Shown here: in pieces, positions 9,513 through 15,783 of the stretch
How positions within the stretch are numbered: the stretch's first letter is position 1
How the letters are laid out: each line of letters starts with the position of its first letter
Source: an uncultured Erysipelotrichaceae bacterium
GTDB lineage: Bacteria; Bacillota_I; Bacilli_A; RFN20; CAG-826
Length of the DNA stretch: 16,641 nucleotides
Reading direction: 5' to 3'
Assembly (NCBI GenBank): GCA_902801805.1
Contig: CADCJP010000012.1
Span: forward strand, 1-16,641
Program-made: the position numbers and the translations under genes
Notes under the pieces: generated by a model
Database searches by the model: none
Seen by the model: the letters and a program-made list of their open reading frames with translations, nothing else
Told to the model about the DNA's origin: nothing

Positions 9513-10112
9513 ATGAAACAATATACTGGAAAAACCGTCGAAGAAGCTCTTCAAGCCGCTGCTACAGAAACCGGCGTTGAAGTTGATGAATTAATTTACA
9601 TCGTCTCCGATAAAAGAAAAGGTTTATTTGCTAAGAAAATCGTTGTCGAAGTCTATGACTTAGCTGATGTCATTAGATTTGCTGAAGATTATATCTTAGG
9701 TGTTGTTGATGCCTTAGAAATCGAAAGCACAGTTAATACAAAATTAGATGACCAAGTCATCAGAATCACAATCGATTCTACACACAACCCAATCTTAATC
9801 GGTAGAAATGGTAAGACATTACAAGCTCTTAACGAATTAGTGAAATTAGCGGTCAGCAATCACTTCCACAAGAGATTCAGAATCTTACTTGATATCAACG
9901 GTTATAAAGATAATAAATATGGTCGCTTAGTGCGTATGGCTAGAAGATTAGGTCATGATGTGCAAAAGACAAAAACAACTTACACATTTGATCCAATGCC
10001 AGCGGATGAAAGAAGAGCGATTCACAATGCATTAAACAATATGCCAAACGTCAGAACCGAATCAATCGGTGAAGGCGCACAAAGACAAGTTCAAATCATT
10101 TACGTTGAATAA
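9513..10112 (+). CDS. jag: Jag/KhpB RNA-binding protein (Jag-N, KH, R3H domains)
   Basis: KhpB (Jag) is a cytoplasmic RNA-binding protein; in streptococci it partners with KhpA and affects cell elongation and division. The 199-aa product shows the Jag-N domain (about 1-50, with SDKRKGLFAKKIVVEVYD), a KH domain with the GxxG loop ILIGRNGKTLQAL (94-106) and a C-terminal R3H domain with DERRAIHNAL (165-174, Arg167 and His171). Family lengths are about 200-210 aa, so it is complete. It starts 5 nt after the yidC stop; only a distant AAAGG is present upstream, suggesting translational coupling. A strong terminator follows its TAA stop, closing the rpmH operon. Confidence 0.94.
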   Translation: MKQYTGKTVEEALQAAATETGVEVDELIYIVSDKRKGLFAKKIVVEVYDLADVIRFAEDYILGVVDALEIESTVNTKLDDQVIRITIDSTHNPILIGRNGKTLQALNELVKLAVSNHFHKRFRILLDINGYKDNKYGRLVRMARRLGHDVQKTKTTYTFDPMPADERRAIHNALNNMPNVRTESIGEGAQRQVQIIYVE

Positions 10113-10120
10113 AAATAAAT

Positions 10121-10142
10121 AACACCCTTTAGGGTGTTTTTT
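10121..10142 (+). terminator. Rho-independent terminator after jag
   Basis: A 7-bp stem, AACACCC / GGGTGTT, with the loop TTTA is followed by a run of six T (10137-10142). It begins 8 nt after the jag stop. The T-run ends only 8 nt before the mnmE ATG, so mnmE depends on read-through or on a promoter within jag. Confidence 0.88.
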
Positions 10143-10150
10143 GCAGGATT

Positions 10151-11473
10151 ATGTTTGAAACAATTGTTGCTTTAGCCACCGCTCCTATCAAAAGCGCATT
10201 AGCCATCGTGAGATTATCTGGCGATGATGTTTTAGATGTGGTTTCTAAATGCTGTAGTAAAGATTTAAGAGGTATTAAAGAACGAACAATTCTTTATGCT
10301 TCTATCGTTGATAAGGGTGAAAAAATCGATGATGTTGTCCTCTTAGTCTATAAAGGACCTAAGTCATTTACTGGTGAAGATAGTGTGGAAATCATTTGTC
10401 ATGGTTCCCCACTTATTTCCAAACAAATAATTGAGACGTGTATGCAAAATGGGGCAAGAATGGCCACGAATGGTGAGTTCTCTAGCCGTGCATTTATGCA
10501 TAATAAAATTGACTTAGTGCAAGCTGAAGCAATTAACGATGTTATTAACGCCACTACTAAAGAAGCAAAGAAATTAAATCTTTTATCTTTAGACGGTCAA
10601 ACAAGTGAATTATTAAAACCAATTAAAACCAAATTAGCGGATCTTCTCGCTTTAATTGAAGTAAACATTGATTATCCAGAATATGAAGATATTGAAGTCG
10701 CTAATAAGGAAAAAGTTGTCGAATACGCTGATGATTTAGTTAATAGAATTAATTTATTAATAAGTGATGGTGAGAAAGCTCAAATCATTAACGAAGGTGT
10801 CAAAGTCGCCATTGTTGGTAAACCAAATGTTGGTAAATCCTCTTTATTAAATGCCTTTTTAGGGGAAGATAGAGCCATTGTTACTGATATCGCAGGTACC
10901 ACACGTGATGTAGTAGAAGGACACGCGAATATCGATGGTGTCGTTCTTCATTTATATGACACTGCGGGTATTCATGAATCTAACGATAAAATTGAATCCA
11001 TTGGTATCGAAAAATCTAAGAAAGCTATCAAAGACGCTGATGTGGTCATCGTTGTTTTAGATGGTTCTAACGATATCGATGATGAAGATAAACAAATTCT
11101 TGAGTACACTAAAGAATATAATCCTATTGTTGTATATAACAAATCTGATGTCTCATCTAAAGATGATAGACTCTCAATTTCCGCTTTAGAAGGCAATATA
11201 GAGCCTCTAACAAAGAAGATTAAAGAAGTAATCGGATTAGATGAAAAAACGTTCTCTAAGCCGGCTTTGAACAACGCTAGACAAATCGGTTTATTAAGAA
11301 AAGCTAAAGAATCATTATTAAAGGCTAAAGTAGACGCTGAAAATGATTTAACAATTGATCTAGTTTCCGTCTCTTTATTAGAAGCTTATACCGCAATATT
11401 AGAAATCTTAGGCGAGGCTAATCAAATGGACCTCGCTAAAGAGATATTCTCACGTTTCTGTGTAGGTAAGTAA
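10151..11473 (+). CDS. mnmE: tRNA uridine-5-carboxymethylaminomethyl modification GTPase MnmE
   Basis: MnmE, together with MnmG, modifies the wobble uridine (position 34) of several tRNAs. The 440-aa product has the N-terminal tetrahydrofolate-binding domain starting MFETIVALATAPIKSALAIVRLSG, a helical domain, and an inserted G domain with G1 GKPNVGKSS (223-231), G2 GTTRD (249-253), G3 DTAG (270-273), G4 NKSD (330-333) and G5 SAL (344-346). It ends in the catalytic FCVGK with Cys437. The ribosome-binding site is weak (AGGA 2 nt before the ATG), but the protein start matches the family. The stop TAA shares its last base with the tatD ATG. The usual partner mnmG is not next to it, so it must be elsewhere if present. 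Confidence 0.97.
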   Translation: MFETIVALATAPIKSALAIVRLSGDDVLDVVSKCCSKDLRGIKERTILYASIVDKGEKIDDVVLLVYKGPKSFTGEDSVEIICHGSPLISKQIIETCMQNGARMATNGEFSSRAFMHNKIDLVQAEAINDVINATTKEAKKLNLLSLDGQTSELLKPIKTKLADLLALIEVNIDYPEYEDIEVANKEKVVEYADDLVNRINLLISDGEKAQIINEGVKVAIVGKPNVGKSSLLNAFLGEDRAIVTDIAGTTRDVVEGHANIDGVVLHLYDTAGIHESNDKIESIGIEKSKKAIKDADVVIVVLDGSNDIDDEDKQILEYTKEYNPIVVYNKSDVSSKDDRLSISALEGNIEPLTKKIKEVIGLDEKTFSKPALNNARQIGLLRKAKESLLKAKVDAENDLTIDLVSVSLLEAYTAILEILGEANQMDLAKEIFSRFCVGK

Positions 11474-12243
11474 TGAAATTAATTGATACACATTGCCACT
11501 TAAATGACGATCAACTTTATCAGGATTTAGATAACGTTATTTCACGTGCCTTACAAACAGGCATTGAGAAAATGGTGGTTATCGGTTGGGATAAAGAAAG
11601 TTCGTTAAAGGCGATTAAAATCGCTGAACAGTATCCTTTTATTTACGCTTGTGTGGGTTTCCACCCAGAAAATTTAGAAGGTGTTGATGAAACACAACTA
11701 AACGAAGTCTTAAATCTCTATTCACACCCAAAAGTTGTGGGAATCGGAGAAATTGGACTCGATTATCACTGGGAAAAAGATCCTCAAAAACGCGAAATCC
11801 AAAAAGAGTTCTTTATTAAGCAGATCAAGTTCGCGAATAAGGTTGGACTCCCGATTTCTATCCATAGTCGTGAAGCTTTCCAAGATACCTTAGAAATCTT
11901 AAAAAACCACAAACCATTACACGGAGGAGTGATGCATTGCTACTCTGGAAGCGTGGAAAATATCAACGATATAATTAACCTCGGTTTGTATATTGGACTT
12001 GATGGTCCAGTGACCTTTAGGAACGCTAAAACACCTAAAGAAGTAGCCGCGGAAATTCCACTAGAAAAACTAGTGTTAGAAACTGACTCACCATACCTCT
12101 CTCCACACCCACTTAGAGGTACAGTAAATGAACCTTCAAATCTCATTCTAATCGCCGATGAAATCGCTAATATTAGAGAGATGTCTAAGAAGCATTTATT
12201 AGAGGTTGTTTACGATAATTCTTGTAAGCTATTTAACTTATGA
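11473..12243 (+). CDS. tatD: TatD-family metal-dependent hydrolase (DNase)
   Basis: TatD proteins are TIM-barrel, two-metal hydrolases of the amidohydrolase superfamily, with DNase or 3' exonuclease activity shown for several members. The 256-aa product carries all expected ligands: DTHCHL (His7, His9), GEIGLDYH (Glu93), SIHSRE (His131), MHCYSG (His155) and ETDSPYL (Asp205). The ATG overlaps the mnmE stop (TAATG), and its TGA overlaps the rnmV start (ATGA), so it is translated in a coupled chain. In Bacilli the neighbour of rnmV and ksgA is this same gene (yabD in B. subtilis). The TGA stop is good evidence for the standard genetic code. Confidence 0.95.
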   Translation: MKLIDTHCHLNDDQLYQDLDNVISRALQTGIEKMVVIGWDKESSLKAIKIAEQYPFIYACVGFHPENLEGVDETQLNEVLNLYSHPKVVGIGEIGLDYHWEKDPQKREIQKEFFIKQIKFANKVGLPISIHSREAFQDTLEILKNHKPLHGGVMHCYSGSVENINDIINLGLYIGLDGPVTFRNAKTPKEVAAEIPLEKLVLETDSPYLSPHPLRGTVNEPSNLILIADEIANIREMSKKHLLEVVYDNSCKLFNL

Positions 12244-12770
12244 AAAAGTATTTAAAATTTCCTCTAGTTGTTGAAGGAAAAGAAGACGCTTCTTATCTCT
12301 CAAATTACATCGCTTCTGAGATTATTGTGACTAATGGTTATGAATTAGATTCTTCTCTTATTTCTTATTTAAAAGATAAGGAAGTAATTGTGATGACAGA
12401 TCCAGATGAAGCCGGTCAACAAATCAGAAATAGGCTCAACGGGATGCTAAATAAAGCACACAACGTTGAAGTGGATATAAAACAGTGTATTAGGGGCAAA
12501 AAGAACGGTGTAGCGGAGTGTCAAATTGACGAAATACTCCGCAAATTGGCGCTATTTTTCAAAAATAACCCTGAAAATCACGCAGAAATTACATCTTTTG
12601 ACTTATATGAGCTAAAAATCAGTAAAAACAGTCAATTGAGGGCATATGTGAGTGAAAAACTCAACTTAGGAATATGCAATAATAAACAACTACTTAAAAG
12701 AATGAATAACACTCATGTAAAATTAGAAGTGTTAAAGGATATAGTTAAACAATATAACCATGGAAATTAA
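12240..12770 (+). CDS. rnmV: Ribonuclease M5 (5S rRNA maturation)
   Basis: RNase M5 is a TOPRIM endonuclease that trims precursor 5S rRNA in low-GC Gram-positive bacteria, acting on the complex with ribosomal protein L18. The 176-aa product shows the TOPRIM motifs VVEGKEDA (10-17, Glu12) and VMTDPDEAGQQIR (51-63), then the family-type KKNGVAEC (87-94), and a C-terminal half of about 75 residues typical for the L18-dependent region. Its length is close to B. subtilis RnmV (186). The start overlaps tatD by 4 nt and its end overlaps ksgA by 11 nt. The context next to ksgA fits a joint role in rRNA maturation. Confidence 0.93.
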   Translation: MKKYLKFPLVVEGKEDASYLSNYIASEIIVTNGYELDSSLISYLKDKEVIVMTDPDEAGQQIRNRLNGMLNKAHNVEVDIKQCIRGKKNGVAECQIDEILRKLALFFKNNPENHAEITSFDLYELKISKNSQLRAYVSEKLNLGICNNKQLLKRMNNTHVKLEVLKDIVKQYNHGN

Positions 12771-13569
12771 TCGCTCTAACATCAATGAAATAGTTACTAA
12801 GGCGTCCTTAAGACCTGATAAGGATTATGGACAAAATTTTCTTGTGGAACCAAGTATCTGTGAGAAGATTGTTAGTGCTTTAAATATTGAAGAAAACGAT
12901 ACAGTTTTAGAGGTTGGTCCAGGCCTTGGTTCTTTAACGCATTTTATTAGCTTAACAAACGCTAAATATGATGCTGTTGATATTGATCCTAGAATGGTTA
13001 ATTTCTTACGCGTTGTTTATCAAGATTTTGCTAATATTCAAATTATCGAAAATGACATTAGAAAACACGATGTATCTAAGTATAATAAAATAATTGGTAA
13101 TTTACCCTACAACATTACAACCGAGACAATCCAATTCTTTTTAACAAATGCGACTTCCGCGAAACGTATGGTGTTCATGATTCAAAATGAAGCGCTCAAT
13201 CGTTTTTATGATGTTAAAGGCAAAGAATATGGACCGGTTTCTGTCTTATTACATCTCCTTGGATCCATTGAAAAACTATTCGTCGTTAAAGCGGGTTCAT
13301 TCTATCCGGCTCCTAAATGTAGTTCGGTAGTGTTCGCTATCAACATTGACGAAAATAAAAACAAAAAAGATGCGTTAGGAACTTTCAAACTTGCGAAATC
13401 TTTATTCCTAAATCGTCGTAAAACTATACAAAATAACTTAGTTAACACTTTAAAAGACAAAGAACTCGTGGCAAAATTATGTCTCGACCTTGAGATTAAT
13501 CCTTTATCTCGACCAGAGGACTTATCTCCTGATACTTACCTTGCAATGTTTAAGTATCTAGAAAAGTAA
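12760..13569 (+). CDS. ksgA: 16S rRNA (adenine1518-N6/adenine1519-N6)-dimethyltransferase
   Basis: KsgA (RsmA) dimethylates two adjacent adenines near the 3' end of 16S rRNA using S-adenosylmethionine, late in small-subunit assembly. The 269-aa product has the N-terminal GQNFL (24-28), motif I EVGPGLGSLT (51-60), the acidic SAM-ribose region VDIDPRM (73-79), the catalytic motif NLPYN (114-118) and the C-terminal NRRKTIQNNL segment. The start ATG is inside rnmV, with an 11-nt overlap and no visible Shine-Dalgarno, so translation probably depends on rnmV. The start is also consistent with family alignment, since GQNFL usually lies 15-30 residues in. The stop is TAA, followed by a second in-line TAG. 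Confidence 0.95.
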   Translation: MEINRSNINEIVTKASLRPDKDYGQNFLVEPSICEKIVSALNIEENDTVLEVGPGLGSLTHFISLTNAKYDAVDIDPRMVNFLRVVYQDFANIQIIENDIRKHDVSKYNKIIGNLPYNITTETIQFFLTNATSAKRMVFMIQNEALNRFYDVKGKEYGPVSVLLHLLGSIEKLFVVKAGSFYPAPKCSSVVFAINIDENKNKKDALGTFKLAKSLFLNRRKTIQNNLVNTLKDKELVAKLCLDLEINPLSRPEDLSPDTYLAMFKYLEK

Positions 13570-13601
13570 TAGTTACCCCTTAAAAATTATTTTTAAAATG
13601 T

Positions 13602-13607
13602 TACAAT
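13602..13607 (+). promoter_or_regulatory. Candidate extended -10 box upstream of ispE
   Basis: TGTTACAAT (13599-13607) is an extended -10 motif with no clear -35. A start about 7 nt downstream would fall only a few nt before the ispE ATG (13618), predicting a nearly leaderless mRNA. The rest of the 48-nt ksgA-ispE gap holds an A/T-only inverted repeat at 13580-13596. Confidence 0.3.
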
Positions 13608-13617
13608 TAAACTGAAG

Positions 13618-14472
13618 ATGAAAAGTTTACACATTCGTAGCTACGCAAAAATCAATCTTTGCTTAAATATCACCGGAAAACGTAAAGATGGATACCATGA
13701 ATTAGATATGATTATGGTTCCTATTTCTTTACATGACTCTTTAGTGGTTGATTTGCTTAAGAAATCACCAGATAACTTTGTTACTGTTGATGATTTTTCC
13801 ATTGGTACTTTCAACTATAACTTAGCGACTTTCTCCATTGATAAATTACGTAGCATCTATCACTTTGATGAAAAGTTCAGAATCTTAATTCATAAAGTCA
13901 TTCCAATCCAAGCGGGTTTAGGTGGTGGTTCATCTAACGCAGCCTGCTCTTTAAAAGCGGTTAATGAAATCCTCAATTTAGGCGCTAGCGATGAAGAATT
14001 AATGGAAATCGGCAAAACATTAGGTTGCGACATTCCATTCTTTGTGAAATGCAAACCAGCAAGATGTAAAGGTTTGGGTGAGATTCTTGAACCAATTGAA
14101 ATTAAAAATAACTACTACGTGCTTTTAGTTAAACCAGAAGCTGGCTGCTCCACTAGAGAAGTCTATCTAGCCGCAGATTCTATGGATTTAACAGTTTGCA
14201 ACGTGGATAATGTAATTAAAGCATTAAAAGAAGGCGATGATGATTTATTAGCGGCTAGTATTGGTAACGCTTTACAAGCACCAGCCATTTCACTAGTTCC
14301 TCAAATCCAAACCATTATCGATGAACTACATGATTGTGGTCTTAAAATTGTCCAACAAACAGGTTCAGGTTCCGCAGTTTTTGCTTTAAGCACCGATAAA
14401 AAACTTCTCAAAAAAGTTTTAAAACAATTTGAAAACAAATACCAGGTCGAATTGGCCCGTGTATTAAAATAA
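13618..14472 (+). CDS. ispE: 4-diphosphocytidyl-2-C-methyl-D-erythritol kinase
   Basis: IspE is the GHMP-family kinase that phosphorylates CDP-methylerythritol in the MEP pathway to isoprenoids. The 284-aa product matches the family length. Seen: SYAKINLCLNI (8-18, with catalytic-site Lys11), the glycine-rich ATP loop PIQAGLGGGSSNAA (96-109), GCDIPFFV (136-143, Asp138 as proposed base) and the C-terminal QQTGSGSAVFAL loop. The ATG has only a weak GAAG immediately before it. It follows ksgA after 48 nt, the order also seen in Bacilli once sporulation genes are disregarded, and the glmU-like gene follows after 39 nt. Its presence indicates isoprenoid synthesis by the MEP route. Confidence 0.95.
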   Translation: MKSLHIRSYAKINLCLNITGKRKDGYHELDMIMVPISLHDSLVVDLLKKSPDNFVTVDDFSIGTFNYNLATFSIDKLRSIYHFDEKFRILIHKVIPIQAGLGGGSSNAACSLKAVNEILNLGASDEELMEIGKTLGCDIPFFVKCKPARCKGLGEILEPIEIKNNYYVLLVKPEAGCSTREVYLAADSMDLTVCNVDNVIKALKEGDDDLLAASIGNALQAPAISLVPQIQTIIDELHDCGLKIVQQTGSGSAVFALSTDKKLLKKVLKQFENKYQVELARVLK

Positions 14473-14511
14473 ATTTTACGTATCTTACATACATATAATG
14501 GAGGTTCTTTT

Positions 14512-15528
14512 ATGAACAAATACGTAGTCGTACTAGCGGCTGGCAAAGGCACAGGAATGAATTCCCGTGATCCAGAGCACTCAAAGGTTTCTTATCCAAT
14601 TTTAGGTAAACCAATTATTAACTATGTTATCGACGCAGTTAAACCACTTGATCCTCAAGAGATTGTTACTGTTGTGGGTTTCGGTGGTGAATTAACAAAA
14701 TCACTCGTCGAAAAAGAATCAGATGTTGTTTGGCAAAAGAGATTATTAGGTACTGGCCACGCTGTTTTACAAGCAAAACCATTCCTTGAAGGTAAACCAG
14801 GTCAAACATTAGTTATCTATGGTGATACACCACTCGTAGAAACAGAAACATTACGTCAAATCTTCCACATTCATGAAAAGAATAGATATGATATGACCGT
14901 TGTTTCCGCAGTCTTAGATAACCCAAAGGGTTATGGTCGTATCTTAAGAGAAGATAAATCAAATCGTATCTTAGCGATTAGAGAAGAAAGTGACTGCACA
15001 TTCGCTGAATATGAAATCAACGAAGTTAATACTGGTATCTGCATCATCGATAATGAACTCTTGTTTAAGTATATTGAAAGATTATCAGTTGATAACAATA
15101 GACACTTGTTCTACTTATCCGAATTAGTGCAATTATTCATCCAAGATAACTACCACGTGGGTGTGTTTGTGGCGGAAGAAATGAAAGAAGTCTATAGCAT
15201 TAATAACCGCGTTCAATTAGCATACGCGGCTAAGATTATGCGTAGAAGAATTAACCAAAGATTAATGCTTTCTGGTGTCTCTATTGAAGATATTGATTCC
15301 GCTTATATTTCACCAGATGTTGAGATTGGTCAAGATACTGTTATTCGTAGCAATACTACCATCTTAGGTAAGTCCAAAATTGGTGAAGCTTGTTCCATCG
15401 GTCCAAACACCGTTCTTAACGATGTTGAAGTGGGTAATGAAGCAGAAATTATCTCCTCTAATTTAGAAGGTGTTAAGGTCGAAAACTCCGCAAAAGTCGG
15501 TCCTTTTGTGGAAAAGAAAGGTAAATAA
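14512..15528 (+). CDS. GlmU-like sugar-phosphate nucleotidyltransferase lacking the acetyltransferase domain
   Basis: The closest family is GlmU, which makes UDP-GlcNAc by acetylating glucosamine-1-P and then transferring UMP. This 338-aa protein is about 120 residues shorter than GlmU. The uridylyltransferase fold is clear: LAAGKGTGM (8-16), QKRLLGTGHAV (75-85), IYGDTPL with Asp105 (102-108), NPKGYGRI (137-144), EVNTG (171-175) and INNRVQLA (230-237). The invariant Arg of GKGTRM (E. coli Arg18) is Gly15, and the following loop is 3 residues longer. A left-handed beta-helix begins at about 255 but stops at VGPF (329-332) just where the acetyltransferase active-site half would follow; no remnant lies downstream. 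GGAGG lies 7 nt before the ATG. It may be a UTP-transferase only, or an altered paralogue; I leave the symbol blank. Confidence 0.8.
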   Translation: MNKYVVVLAAGKGTGMNSRDPEHSKVSYPILGKPIINYVIDAVKPLDPQEIVTVVGFGGELTKSLVEKESDVVWQKRLLGTGHAVLQAKPFLEGKPGQTLVIYGDTPLVETETLRQIFHIHEKNRYDMTVVSAVLDNPKGYGRILREDKSNRILAIREESDCTFAEYEINEVNTGICIIDNELLFKYIERLSVDNNRHLFYLSELVQLFIQDNYHVGVFVAEEMKEVYSINNRVQLAYAAKIMRRRINQRLMLSGVSIEDIDSAYISPDVEIGQDTVIRSNTTILGKSKIGEACSIGPNTVLNDVEVGNEAEIISSNLEGVKVENSAKVGPFVEKKGK

Positions 15529-15529
15529 T

Positions 15530-15775
15530 ATGCAAATTGTCGAGAGTTTTGGTAAGAACGTTTTCGTTGGTGAAAAGATGGTGGGATATATTGACCGCCA
15601 AGGTATTTTTATCAATCGTCAAAAGTTCGCGGACATTACTCCAGAAGGCGAAATCTCTTTTGGTACTAAAAAGCTCGGCTATGTCGATGAGGATGGCTAC
15701 ATCATCATCAAAGACAAAGAAGTCGGTTATATCGATAACGATAATAACTTTGTCTTCTACGATATTAAGTTTTAG
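15530..15775 (+). CDS. Small beta-repeat protein, function unknown
   Basis: I do not recognise this 81-aa protein with certainty. It is built of four repeats of about 15 residues plus a half repeat, each a short strand, a turn and a strand ending in Gly-Tyr-Ile/Val-Asp: VFVGEKMVGYID (11-22), GIFINRQKFADIT (25-37, degenerate), EISFGTKKLGYVD (41-53), YIIIKDKEVGYID (57-69) and NFVFYDIKF (73-81). This resembles proteins described as four-fold beta-flower, but that is inference. No signal peptide, membrane segment or catalytic motif is seen. The ATG is 1 nt after the glmU-like TAA; GAAAGG lies about 9 nt upstream. The open frame extends 20 codons further up into the glmU-like gene, but the chosen start fits the operon. 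The ROK kinase begins 8 nt after its TAG. Confidence 0.75.
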   Translation: MQIVESFGKNVFVGEKMVGYIDRQGIFINRQKFADITPEGEISFGTKKLGYVDEDGYIIIKDKEVGYIDNDNNFVFYDIKF

Positions 15776-15783
15776 GTAAATTT

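Noticed and set aside
14494..14499. TATAAT just before the glmU-like gene
   Set aside because: It lies 12 nt before the ATG, so a transcript would start after the GGAGG site; there is also no -35. Probably chance in AT-rich DNA.
15470..15529. Upstream ATG at 15470 for the small repeat protein
   Set aside because: It would overlap the glmU-like gene by about 60 nt and add a Lys/Thr-rich stretch without repeats; the ATG at 15530 fits the operon spacing.
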